Below are positions 57,101-64,000 of a DNA stretch of 64,000 bases, one piece after another. Origin of the DNA: Pseudomonas putida (GTDB taxonomy: Bacteria > Pseudomonadota > Gammaproteobacteria > Pseudomonadales > Pseudomonadaceae); assembly GCF_002025705.1 (NCBI RefSeq), contig NZ_CP018846.1, positions 5,571,501 through 5,635,500 of the forward strand, given 5' to 3'. Position numbers and translations under genes: made by a program. Numbering within the stretch: the stretch's first letter is position 1; each line of letters opens with the position of its first letter. The notes beneath the pieces were generated by a model, which saw nothing but the letters and a program-made list of their open reading frames with translations, did no database searches and was not told where the DNA came from.

Positions 57101-60100
57101 TTGCCCGCAGCATCCACGGTGACCTGGTACAGCGTACCGGCAACGTTCACGGTGAGGATGGTCGCACCACTACCTTGCGGCGGATTGCTCAGCTGGAAGT
57201 GGAAGGTGACTGTGCTGTCGGCCTCGGTGGCAGGGTCTGCGGTCACTTTGATGGTGGTGTCGTCAATGGTATCGACGACGATGGCCGAGGCTTTCGCACC
57301 GGCTACGTCACCTTTCTCGAAGTTGCCGCCGTTGATGGACGTGACGGTGGCCGTCACGGTACTGACGTCCTTGTAGGCATCTTCGGTGTTGGTGTTCACC
57401 ACGTTCAGCGAGCCGTAACCGCTGGCGTTCAGGTTGACCGTGTAAGCCTTGCCATCGACATCGACGGTCAGGCTGGCCGGGTAACCACTCTGCGGCTGGT
57501 GGCTGAGCTGGAACTCAAAGTTGACGTATGCGTCACCTTCTTTGGCGTTATGCGCAGTGACCGCGACTGTCACCGGCGTTTCGGTATCCGCGATGTTTGC
57601 CGTGCCGGTAGCACCGGTGGCGATCTTCTCGAAGTTGCCGCCAGTGCCGCCCGTGACGGTGGCCGTCAGTGAGCTGGCGTCTTTGTACACGTCTTCGCCA
57701 TTAGGGTTTGGCACGGCCAGGGTGCCTTTGCCGTTGGCGTCGATGCTGACGGTGTACGAGGTGCTGCCAACTTGCACGGTCAGGCTGGTCGGGTAGCCAG
57801 TCTGTGGCTTCTCGCTCAGCTGGAAGTCGAAGTTGACGTTGGTGTCACCTTCTTTGGCGTCGTGCGCGGTGACGGTCACGGTTACCGGGGTTTCGGTATC
57901 CGCGATGTTTGCCGTGCCGGTAGCACCGGTGGCGATCTTCTCGAAGTTGCCGCCAGTGCCGCCCGTGACGGTGGCCGTCAGTGAGCTGGCGTCTTTGTAC
58001 ACGTCTTCGCCATTAGGGTTTGGCACGGCCAGGGTGCCCTTGCCGTTGGCGTCGATGCTGACGGTGTAGGAGGTGCTGCCAACTTGCACGGTCAGGCTGG
58101 TCGGGTAGCCAGTCTGTGGCTTCTCGCTCAGCTGGAAGTCGAAGTTGACGTTGGTGTCACCTTCTTTGGCGTCGTGCGCGGTGACGGTCACGGTTACCGG
58201 GGTTTCGGTATCCGCGATGTTTGCCGTGCCGGTAGCACCGGTGGCGATCTTCTCGAAGTTGCCGCCAGTGCCGCCCGTGACGGTGGCCGTCAGTGAGCTG
58301 GCGTCTTTGTACACGTCTTCGCCATTAGGGTTTGGCACGGCCAGGGTGCCTTTGCCGTTGGCGTCGATGCTGACGGTGTAGGAGGTGCTGCCAACTTGCA
58401 CGGTCAGGCTGGTCGGGTAGCCAGTCTGTGGCTTCTCGCTCAGCTGGAAGTCGAAGTTGACGTTGGTGTCACCTTCTTTGGCGTCGTGCGCAGTGACGGT
58501 CACGGTTACCGGGGTTTCGGTATCCGCGATGTTTGCCGTGCCGGTAGCACCGGTGGCGATCTTCTCGAAGTTGCCGCCAGTGCCGCCCGTGACGGTGGCC
58601 GTCAGTGAGCTGGCGTCTTTGTACACGTCTTCGCCATTAGGGTTTGGCACGGCCAGGGTGCCTTTGCCGTTGGCGTCGATGCTGACGGTGTACGAGGTGC
58701 TGCCAACTTGCACGGTCAGGCTGGTCGGGTAGCCAGTCTGTGGCTTCTCGCTCAGCTGGAAGTCGAAGTTGACGTTGGTGTCACCTTCTTTGGCGTCGTG
58801 CGCGGTGACGGTCACGGTTACCGGGGTTTCGGTGTCCGCGATGTTTGCCGTGCCGGTAGCGCCGGTGGCGATCTTCTCGAAGTTGCCGCCAGTGCCGCCC
58901 GTGACGGTCGCAGTCAGCGAGCTGGCGTCTTTGTAAACGTCTTCGCCGTTAGGGTTTGGTACGGCCAGGGTGCCTTTGCCGTTGGCGTCGATGCTGACGG
59001 TGTACGAGGTACTGCCAACCTGCACGGTCAGGCTGGTCGGGTAGCCGGACTGCGGCTTCTCGCTCAGCTGGAAGTCGAAGTTGACGTTGGTGTCGCCTTC
59101 TTTGGCGTCGTGCGCGGTGACGGTCACGGTTACCGGGGTTTCGGTGTCCGCGATGTTTGCCGTGCCGGTAGCGCCGGTGGCGATCTTCTCGAAGTTGCCG
59201 CCAGTGCCGCCCGTGACGGTCGCAGTCAGCGAGCTGGCGTCTTTGTAAACGTCTTCGCCGTTAGGGTTTGGTACGGCCAGGGTGCCTTTGCCGTTGGCGT
59301 CGATGCTGACGGTGTACGAGGTACTGCCAACCTGCACGGTCAGGCTGGTCGGGTAGCCGGACTGCGGCTTCTCGCTCAGCTGGAAGTCGAAGTTGACGTT
59401 GGTGTCGCCTTCTTTGGCGTCGTGCGCGGTGACGGTCACGGTTACCGGGGTTTCGGTATCCGCGATGTTTGCCGTGCCGGTAGCACCGGTGGCGATCTTC
59501 TCGAAGTTGCCGCCAGTGCCGCCCGTGACGGTGGCCGTCAGTGAGCTGGCGTCTTTGTACACGTCTTCGCCATTAGGGTTTGGCACGGCCAGGGTGCCCT
59601 TGCCGTTGGCGTCGATGCTGACGGTGTACGAGGTGCTGCCAACTTGCACGGTCAGGCTGGTCGGGTAGCCAGTCTGTGGCTTCTCGCTCAGCTGGAAGTC
59701 GAAGTTGACGTTGGTGTCACCTTCTTTGGCGTCGTGCGCGGTGACGGTCACGGTTACCGGGGTTTCGGTGTCCGCGATGTTCGCCGTGCCGGTAGCACCG
59801 GTGGCGATCTTCTCGAAGTTGCCGCCAGTGCCGCCCGTGACGGTGGCCGTCAGTGAGCTGGCGTCTTTGTACACGTCTTCGCCATTAGGGTTTGGCACGG
59901 CCAGGGTGCCTTTGCCGTTGGCGTCGATGCTGACGGTGTAGGAGGTGCTGCCAACTTGCACGGTCAGGCTGGTCGGGTAGCCAGTCTGTGGCTTCTCGCT
60001 CAGCTGGAAGTCGAAGTTGACGTTGGTGTCACCTTCTTTGGCGTCGTGCGCGGTGACGGTCACGGTTACCGGGGTTTCGGTGTCCGCGATGTTCGCCGTG

Positions 60101-63100
60101 CCGGTAGCGCCGGTGGCGATCTTCTCGAAGTTGCCGCCAGTGCCGCCCGTGACGGTGGCCGTCAGTGAGCTGGCGTCTTTGTACACGTCTTCGCCATTAG
60201 GGTTTGGCACGGCCAGGGTGCCTTTGCCGTTGGCGTCGATGCTGACGGTGTAGGAGGTGCTGCCAACTTGCACGGTCAGGCTGGTCGGGTAGCCAGTCTG
60301 TGGCTTCTCGCTCAGCTGGAAGTCGAAGTTGACGTTGGTGTCACCTTCTTTGGCGTCGTGCGCGGTGACGGTCACGGTTACCGGGGTTTCGGTATCCGCG
60401 ATGTTTGCCGTGCCGGTAGCACCGGTGGCGATCTTCTCGAAGTTGCCGCCAGTGCCGCCCGTGACGGTGGCCGTCAGTGAGCTGGCGTCTTTGTACACGT
60501 CTTCGCCATTAGGGTTTGGCACGGCCAGGGTGCCCTTGCCGTTGGCGTCGATGCTGACGGTGTAGGAGGTGCTGCCAACTTGCACGGTCAGGCTGGTCGG
60601 GTAGCCAGTCTGTGGCTTCTCGCTCAGCTGGAAGTCGAAGTTGACGTTGGTGTCACCTTCTTTGGCGTCGTGCGCGGTGACGGTCACGGTTACCGGGGTT
60701 TCGGTATCCGCGATGTTTGCCGTGCCGGTAGCACCGGTGGCGATCTTCTCGAAGTTGCCGCCAGTGCCGCCCGTGACGGTGGCCGTCAGTGAGCTGGCGT
60801 CTTTGTACACGTCTTCGCCATTAGGGTTTGGCACGGCCAGGGTGCCCTTGCCGTTGGCGTCGATGCTGACGGTGTACGAGGTGCTGCCAACTTGCACGGT
60901 CAGGCTGGTCGGGTAGCCAGTCTGTGGCTTCTCGCTCAGCTGGAAGTCGAAGTTGACGTTGGTGTCACCTTCTTTGGCGTCGTGCGCGGTGACGGTCACG
61001 GTTACCGGGGTTTCGGTGTCCGCGATGTTCGCCGTGCCGGTAGCACCGGTGGCGATCTTCTCGAAGTTGCCGCCAGTGCCGCCCGTGACGGTCGCAGTCA
61101 GCGAGCTGGCGTCTTTGTAAACGTCTTCGCCGTTAGGGTTTGGTACGGCCAGGGTGCCTTTGCCGTTGGCGTCGATGCTGACGGTGTACGAGGTACTGCC
61201 AACCTGCACGGTCAGGCTGGTCGGGTAGCCGGACTGCGGCTTCTCGCTCAGCTGGAAGTCGAAGTTGACGTTGGTGTCGCCTTCTTTGGCGTCGTGCGCG
61301 GTGACGGTCACGGTTACCGGGGTTTCGGTGTCCGCGATGTTCGCCGTGCCGGTAGCGCCGGTGGCGATCTTCTCGAAGTTGCCGCCAGTGCCGCCCGTGA
61401 CGGTCGCAGTCAGCGAGCTGGCGTCTTTGTAAACGTCTTCGCCGTTAGGGTTTGGTACGGCCAGGGTGCCCTTGCCGTTGGCGTCGATGCTGACGGTGTA
61501 GGAGGTGCTGCCAACTTGCACGGTCAGACTGGTCGGGTAGCCAGTCTGTGGCTTCTCGCTCAGCTGGAAATCGAAGTTGACGTTGGTGTCGCCTTCTTTT
61601 GCGTCGTGCGCGGTGACGGTCACGGTCACTGGTGTTTCGGTGTCCGCAACAGACGCAGTAGTGGTCGCGCCAGCCAGGTCGACACCTTCGTAGTTGCCAC
61701 CGTTTACGGCTGTGACGGTTGCGGTGACGCTCGATGCGTCTTTGTAGACGTCTTCACCGTTGGTATTCGGAACCTGGAGGGTACCTTTACCGGCCGCATC
61801 CACTTCCACGGTGTAGACCGTGCCGCCGACGTTCACCGTCAGAGTGGTCGCGGTTTGCGGTGGGTTGCTCAACAGGAAGTTGAAGGTGATGTTCGCATCG
61901 CCTTCTTTAGCCGGCTCGGCCGAAACAGCCACGGTAGTGTTATTGAGGGTGTCTTCGACGGTCGCGGTTGTAGTCGCGCCAGTCAGGTCGACACCTTCGT
62001 AGTTGCCGCCATTCACCGAGGTAACGGTGGCCGTCACGCTCGACGCGTCTTTGTAGACGTCTTCACCGTTGGTGTTCGGGACCTGCAGAGTACCTTTACC
62101 GGCTGCATCCACTTCCACGGTATAAACCGTGCCACCGACGTTCACAGTCAAGGTGGTCGCGGTTTGTGGCGGATTGCTCAGCTGGAAGTTGAAGGTGATG
62201 TTCGCATCGCCCTCTTTCGCCGGCTCGGCAGATACAGCCACAGTGGTGTTATTGAGGGTGTCTTCGACGGTCGCAGTCGTAGTCGCGCCAGCCAAGTCCA
62301 CGCCTTCGTAGTTGCCACCGTTTACGGCGGTGACGGTTGCGGTGACGCTCGATGCGTCTTTGTAGACGTCTTCGCCGTTAGTGTTCGGGACCTGGAGAGT
62401 GCCTTTACCGGCTGCGTCCACTTCCACGGTGTAAACCGTGCCGCCGACATTGACGGTCAGAGTGGTCGCGGTTTGTGGCGGGTTGCTCAGCTGGAAGTTG
62501 AAGGTGATGTTGGCATCACCTTCTTTTGCCGGCTCGGCAGAAACAGCCACAGTGGTGTTGTTGAGGGTGTCTTCGACAGTGGCGGTTGTAGTCGCGCCAG
62601 TCAGATCAACACCTTCGTAGTTGCCGCCATTCACCGAGGTAACGGTGGCCGTCACGCTCGATGCGTCTTTGTAGACGTCTTCGCCGTTGGTGTTCGGAAC
62701 CTGCAGAGTGCCTTTACCGGCCGCATCCACTTCCACGGTGTAAACCGTGCCGCCGACATTGACGGTCAGGGTGGTGGCGGTTTGCGGCGGGTTGCTCAGT
62801 TGGAAGTTGAAGGTGATGTTTTCGTCACCCTCTTTAGCCGGCAGCGAGCTCACCGCAACAGTAGTGTTATTGAGGGTGTCTTCGACGGTCGCGGTGGTAG
62901 TCGCACCGGTCAGATCGACACCTTCGTAGTTACCACCGTTTACAGCCGTGACGGTCGCGGTGACGCTCGATGCGTCTTTGTACACGTCTTCGCCGTTGGT
63001 GTTCGGGACCTGGAGGGTACCTTTACCGGCCGCATCCACTTCCACGGTGTAGACCGTGCCGCCGACATTGACGGTCAGGGTGGTGGCGGTTTGTGGCGGG

Positions 63101-64000
63101 TTGCTCAACTGGAAGTTGAAGGTGATGTTCGCATCGCCTTCTTTCGCCGGCTCGGCAGAAACAGCCACAGTGGTGTTATTGAGGGTGTCTTCGACAGTCG
63201 CGGTCGTAGTCGCGCCAGTCAGGTCGACACCTTCGTAGTTGCCGCCATTCACCGAGGTAACAGTGGCCGTCACGCTCGACGCATCTTTGTAGACGTCTTC
63301 ACCGTTGGTGTTCGGGACCTGGAGGGTACCTTTACCGGCCGCATCCACTTCCACGGTGTAAACCGTGCCGCCGACGTTCACAGTCAAGGTGGTCGCGGTT
63401 TGTGGCGGATTGCTCAGCTGGAAGTTGAAGGTGATGTTTTCGTCACCCTCTTTAGCCGGCAGCGAGCTCACCGCAACAGTAGTGTTATTGAGGGTGTCTT
63501 CGACGGTCGCGGTGGTAGTCGCGCCAGTCAGATCGACACCTTCGTAGTTGCCACCGTTTACGGCTGTGACGGTTGCGGTGACGCTCGATGCGTCTTTGTA
63601 GACGTCTTCGCCGTTAGTGTTCGGGACCTGCAGAGTGCCTTTACCGGCTGCGTCCACTTCCACGGTGTAGACCGTGCCGCCGACGTTCACAGTCAGAGTG
63701 GTCGCGGTTTGCGGTGGGTTGCTCAACTGGAAGTTGAAGGTGATGTTCGCATCGCCTTCTTTCGCCGGCTCGGCAGAAACAGCCACAGTGGTGTTATTGA
63801 GGGTGTCTTCGACAGTCGCGGTCGTAGTCGCGCCAGTCAGGTCGACACCTTCGTAGTTACCGCCATTCACCGAAGTAACAGTGGCCGTCACGCTCGACGC
63901 ATCTTTGTAGACGTCTTCACCGTTGGTGTTCGGGACCTGGAGAGTGCCTTTACCGGCTGCATCCACTTCCACGGTGTAGACCGTGCCGCCGACATTGACG
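54190..64000 (-). CDS. lapA: Giant LapA-type RTX adhesin, C-terminal 3.27 kDa-scale portion (5' end outside)
   Basis: About 3,269 codons to the window edge, frame open at 64000; the true N-terminus is outside. From the open end the order is: at least seven 103-aa repeats (61638-64000), thirteen 104-aa repeats (57581-61637), two divergent repeats, a Calx-beta-like unit (GTFTYKVDLVDASGKAITVP), a vWA domain with MIDAS motif VLVLDRSGSMG (about 56474-56515), further domains ending in two VCBS-like parts, RTX repeats (GGAGDDTLTGGKGNDTLTGG) and a type I secretion region (ending GGADPLIKIDNHNN). LapA is the biofilm surface adhesin of P. putida, exported by LapEBC and released by LapG under LapD control; those genes are not in the window. 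Its identity as LapA is by architecture and neighbours. Confidence 0.9.
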   Translation of the reverse strand, partial: VNVGGTVYTVEVDAAGKGTLQVPNTNGEDVYKDASSVTATVTSVNGGNYEGVDLTGATTTATVEDTLNNTTVAVSAEPAKEGDANITFNFQLSNPPQTATTLTVNVGGTVYTVEVDAAGKGTLQVPNTNGEDVYKDASSVTATVTAVNGGNYEGVDLTGATTTATVEDTLNNTTVAVSSLPAKEGDENITFNFQLSNPPQTATTLTVNVGGTVYTVEVDAAGKGTLQVPNTNGEDVYKDASSVTATVTSVNGGNYEGVDLTGATTTATVEDTLNNTTVAVSAEPAKEGDANITFNFQLSNPPQTATTLTVNVGGTVYTVEVDAAGKGTLQVPNTNGEDVYKDASSVTATVTAVNGGNYEGVDLTGATTTATVEDTLNNTTVAVSSLPAKEGDENITFNFQLSNPPQTATTLTVNVGGTVYTVEVDAAGKGTLQVPNTNGEDVYKDASSVTATVTSVNGGNYEGVDLTGATTTATVEDTLNNTTVAVSAEPAKEGDANITFNFQLSNPPQTATTLTVNVGGTVYTVEVDAAGKGTLQVPNTNGEDVYKDASSVTATVTAVNGGNYEGVDLAGATTTATVEDTLNNTTVAVSAEPAKEGDANITFNFQLSNPPQTATTLTVNVGGTVYTVEVDAAGKGTLQVPNTNGEDVYKDASSVTATVTSVNGGNYEGVDLTGATTTATVEDTLNNTTVAVSAEPAKEGDANITFNFLLSNPPQTATTLTVNVGGTVYTVEVDAAGKGTLQVPNTNGEDVYKDASSVTATVTAVNGGNYEGVDLAGATTTASVADTETPVTVTVTAHDAKEGDTNVNFDFQLSEKPQTGYPTSLTVQVGSTSYTVSIDANGKGTLAVPNPNGEDVYKDASSLTATVTGGTGGNFEKIATGATGTANIADTETPVTVTVTAHDAKEGDTNVNFDFQLSEKPQSGYPTSLTVQVGSTSYTVSIDANGKGTLAVPNPNGEDVYKDASSLTATVTGGTGGNFEKIATGATGTANIADTETPVTVTVTAHDAKEGDTNVNFDFQLSEKPQTGYPTSLTVQVGSTSYTVSIDANGKGTLAVPNPNGEDVYKDASSLTATVTGGTGGNFEKIATGATGTANIADTETPVTVTVTAHDAKEGDTNVNFDFQLSEKPQTGYPTSLTVQVGSTSYTVSIDANGKGTLAVPNPNGEDVYKDASSLTATVTGGTGGNFEKIATGATGTANIADTETPVTVTVTAHDAKEGDTNVNFDFQLSEKPQTGYPTSLTVQVGSTSYTVSIDANGKGTLAVPNPNGEDVYKDASSLTATVTGGTGGNFEKIATGATGTANIADTETPVTVTVTAHDAKEGDTNVNFDFQLSEKPQTGYPTSLTVQVGSTSYTVSIDANGKGTLAVPNPNGEDVYKDASSLTATVTGGTGGNFEKIATGATGTANIADTETPVTVTVTAHDAKEGDTNVNFDFQLSEKPQTGYPTSLTVQVGSTSYTVSIDANGKGTLAVPNPNGEDVYKDASSLTATVTGGTGGNFEKIATGATGTANIADTETPVTVTVTAHDAKEGDTNVNFDFQLSEKPQSGYPTSLTVQVGSTSYTVSIDANGKGTLAVPNPNGEDVYKDASSLTATVTGGTGGNFEKIATGATGTANIADTETPVTVTVTAHDAKEGDTNVNFDFQLSEKPQSGYPTSLTVQVGSTSYTVSIDANGKGTLAVPNPNGEDVYKDASSLTATVTGGTGGNFEKIATGATGTANIADTETPVTVTVTAHDAKEGDTNVNFDFQLSEKPQTGYPTSLTVQVGSTSYTVSIDANGKGTLAVPNPNGEDVYKDASSLTATVTGGTGGNFEKIATGATGTANIADTETPVTVTVTAHDAKEGDTNVNFDFQLSEKPQTGYPTSLTVQVGSTSYTVSIDANGKGTLAVPNPNGEDVYKDASSLTATVTGGTGGNFEKIATGATGTANIADTETPVTVTVTAHDAKEGDTNVNFDFQLSEKPQTGYPTSLTVQVGSTSYTVSIDANGKGTLAVPNPNGEDVYKDASSLTATVTGGTGGNFEKIATGATGTANIADTETPVTVTVTAHDAKEGDTNVNFDFQLSEKPQTGYPTSLTVQVGSTSYTVSIDANGKGTLAVPNPNGEDVYKDASSLTATVTGGTGGNFEKIATGATGTANIADTETPVTVAVTAHNAKEGDAYVNFEFQLSHQPQSGYPASLTVDVDGKAYTVNLNASGYGSLNVVNTNTEDAYKDVSTVTATVTSINGGNFEKGDVAGAKASAIVVDTIDDTTIKVTADPATEADSTVTFHFQLSNPPQGSGATILTVNVAGTLYQVTVDAAGKGALSVVNPNSEDVFKDPSTLTATVTNVTGGNYENVDYTGATATANIADTIDTVYAKISIVNGSVTEGGTFTYKVDLVDASGKAITVPTGKSVTVNLEWSGTADASDVVGTLPKSVTITGGNSSYSFDVKTYDDTKIESDETLTATIKQVVDNNNFYENLAVGSQNSATGTIFDNDKGPQVIANSTASIVESGTAGGADVVLVLDRSGSMGPRSTGGGDPDGAGPYNTRLEMLKDAVKNLFQSGTVHSVFIVSFASSATFHSSGKDGGWYTNLDDALKAIDNLNAGGTTNYASALNAVTSNYTNPPAGGSKLVSIFMSDGAPNDATANETTWINFLNNKGFDDSYAVGFGGLSNQDKNYLEPIGWKPGETPGSITSGAADDHVLVVDTSLSALTQALVGSVGGSAVSGDVTANATGGTAGWAANGWKLSSVQYGGVTYTFTSATDSKTIDLGTVGKVIIKGDGSYTFSGKDNQDVANDLSAELKFTIRDANGSTASSTLTLTVKDRSDAIAANDDITANLTSSKVTTAAYTTTLATFTNNESNAWKFTNNAYDQDSRLAEKLGSNLSSWSSSSLNGTTLDAGRVSLSGSNNVALKLTDNNGSSTGDAQAVTPTYTAVGGETLSFTVTSNTLSSYLGQDSAGWSLYKSLDNGVTWTLAQSGDITSSTTSAETQSLTAGAMYRILLTVHDDTYWNGSNASITVDNFQANVPETTSIVWTASAVTGSVATNDTWGANGETSTLSIKVNGSWVDVTAGMKVTGLYGDLTINKDGSYSYQPIASKDNAGHVDSFEYKLTQPDGDTDTAHLYVTLTASGPGASASTTPAWTSGKDNLLGTDGNDIIFGGAGDDTLTGGKGNDTLTGGSGADLFVWKAGHTGNDIVTDFKASEGDRLDLSDLLQGEKGSNITDYLKVSTVNGDTVLQVSSKGELNATDGANHVDTTITLQGVNWSSATINSLVGGADPLIKIDNHNN
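54514..54620 (-). other. RTX calcium-binding nonapeptide repeats of LapA
   Basis: Consecutive GGxGxDxLx units, read as LLGTDGNDIIFGGAGDDTLT and GGKGNDTLTGGSGADLF. They bind calcium outside the cell and help fold the C-terminus after type I secretion. Confidence 0.9.
55905..56515 (-). other. vWA domain of LapA
   Basis: Residues from GGADVVLVLDRSGSMG to QALVGSVGG cover a von Willebrand A fold with the DxSxS MIDAS metal site, then FIVSFASSATFH and SIFMSDGAPNDAT, the second and third MIDAS-like acidic segments. Confidence 0.88.
57581..61637 (-). repeat. Thirteen 312-bp tandem repeats (104 aa) in lapA
   Basis: The unit encodes DTETPVTVTVTAHDAKEGDT, then NVNFDFQLSEKPQ(T/S)GYP and VGSTSYTVSIDANGKGTLAV. 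Unit starts step by exactly 312 bases from 57581 (57893, 58205 ... 61637), giving 13 copies. Copies are nearly identical in DNA and fall into two main sequence variants arranged in blocks. Confidence 0.95.
61638..64000 (-). repeat. 309-bp tandem repeats (103 aa) in lapA, continuing past the edge
   Basis: Unit encodes DTLNNTTVAVSAEPAKEGDA, FQLSNPPQTATTLTVNVGGT and VEVDAAGKGTLQVPNTNGED. Spacing 309 bases (for example 61820, 62129, 62438, 62747, 63056, 63365, 63674), so seven full copies and part of an eighth. Many copies alternate between two versions (AEPAKEGDAN / SLPAKEGDEN), giving a period of two units. Confidence 0.95.

Noticed and set aside
57772..60792. Many plus-strand frames of 70-91 codons repeating every 312 bp
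   Set aside because: They are antisense of the lapA repeats; identical composition bias and no ribosome sites.
57581..64000. CRISPR-like array
   Set aside because: Repeats are 309-312 bp, contiguous and coding; no short repeats with unique spacers and no cas genes.
1..64000. tRNA or rRNA genes
   Set aside because: No cloverleaf or rRNA sequence was recognised on either strand.

Overview
The window looks like a chromosomal segment of a fluorescent Pseudomonas of the P. putida group. The grounds are high-GC codon use, many P. putida-style REP palindromes (two core types, one around GGAGCGGCCTTGTGTCGCGA and one around GGAGCGGGTTTACCCGCGAA), a Pseudomonas-type 6S RNA beside zapA, and a very large LapA-like adhesin. 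The species call is inference from gene content and recalled gene order; no database search was possible.

Left part (1-24900), mostly housekeeping. It holds argA (cut by the window edge) and argE, a CYTH-domain phosphatase-like protein, an Lrp/AsnC regulator, an orphan GspE/PulE-type ATPase and a DUF2388 protein. The glycine cleavage genes gcvT-gcvH-gcvP follow, with an IS3-family element inserted in a REP between gcvH and gcvP. Next is an iron(III)-type ABC transporter (binding protein and permease) with a plausible Fur site. A tightly coupled cluster then reads UPF0149 protein, pepP, ubiH, a hotdog protein and a second UbiH-family hydroxylase. Divergent from it run a TIGR02449-like coiled-coil gene, zapA, 6S RNA and 5-formyl-THF cyclo-ligase. 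An EVE-domain protein, a FliL-like protein and a quinone oxidoreductase close this part.

Middle part (24900-40240). It holds a ChaC-like cyclotransferase whose C-terminus runs into a REP, then a flavin/2Fe-2S reductase translationally coupled to ubiD, then rho and trxA. The convergent pair ppx/ppk overlaps at the 3' ends. DedA and a sterol-desaturase-family gene overlap by 168 bp. elbB, a UPF0178 gene and an FTR1 iron permease fused to a cytochrome c domain follow. A gene-free stretch with a 76-bp perfect inverted repeat ends this part.

Right part (40240-64000), more accessory in character. A MarR-FUSC-DUF1656-HlyD-NodT efflux operon has every junction overlapping by 4 bp and a palindrome upstream that fits a MarR operator. 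A Sel1-repeat protein and a WYL-type regulator follow. Then comes a type VI secretion cassette: an orphan hcp, a putative glycine-zipper effector and two tandem paralogous small membrane proteins that look like immunity proteins. A sulfonate-type ABC transporter with a TauD-family dioxygenase follows. The window ends in the 3' 9.8 kb of a lapA-like gene, with thirteen 104-aa repeats, at least seven 103-aa repeats, a vWA domain with a MIDAS motif, RTX repeats and a C-terminal type I secretion region.

The most novel-looking system is the hcp/effector/double-immunity cassette. The most striking DNA structures are the lapA repeat arrays, with mosaic and period-two patterns, and the 260-bp REP-derived inverted repeat.
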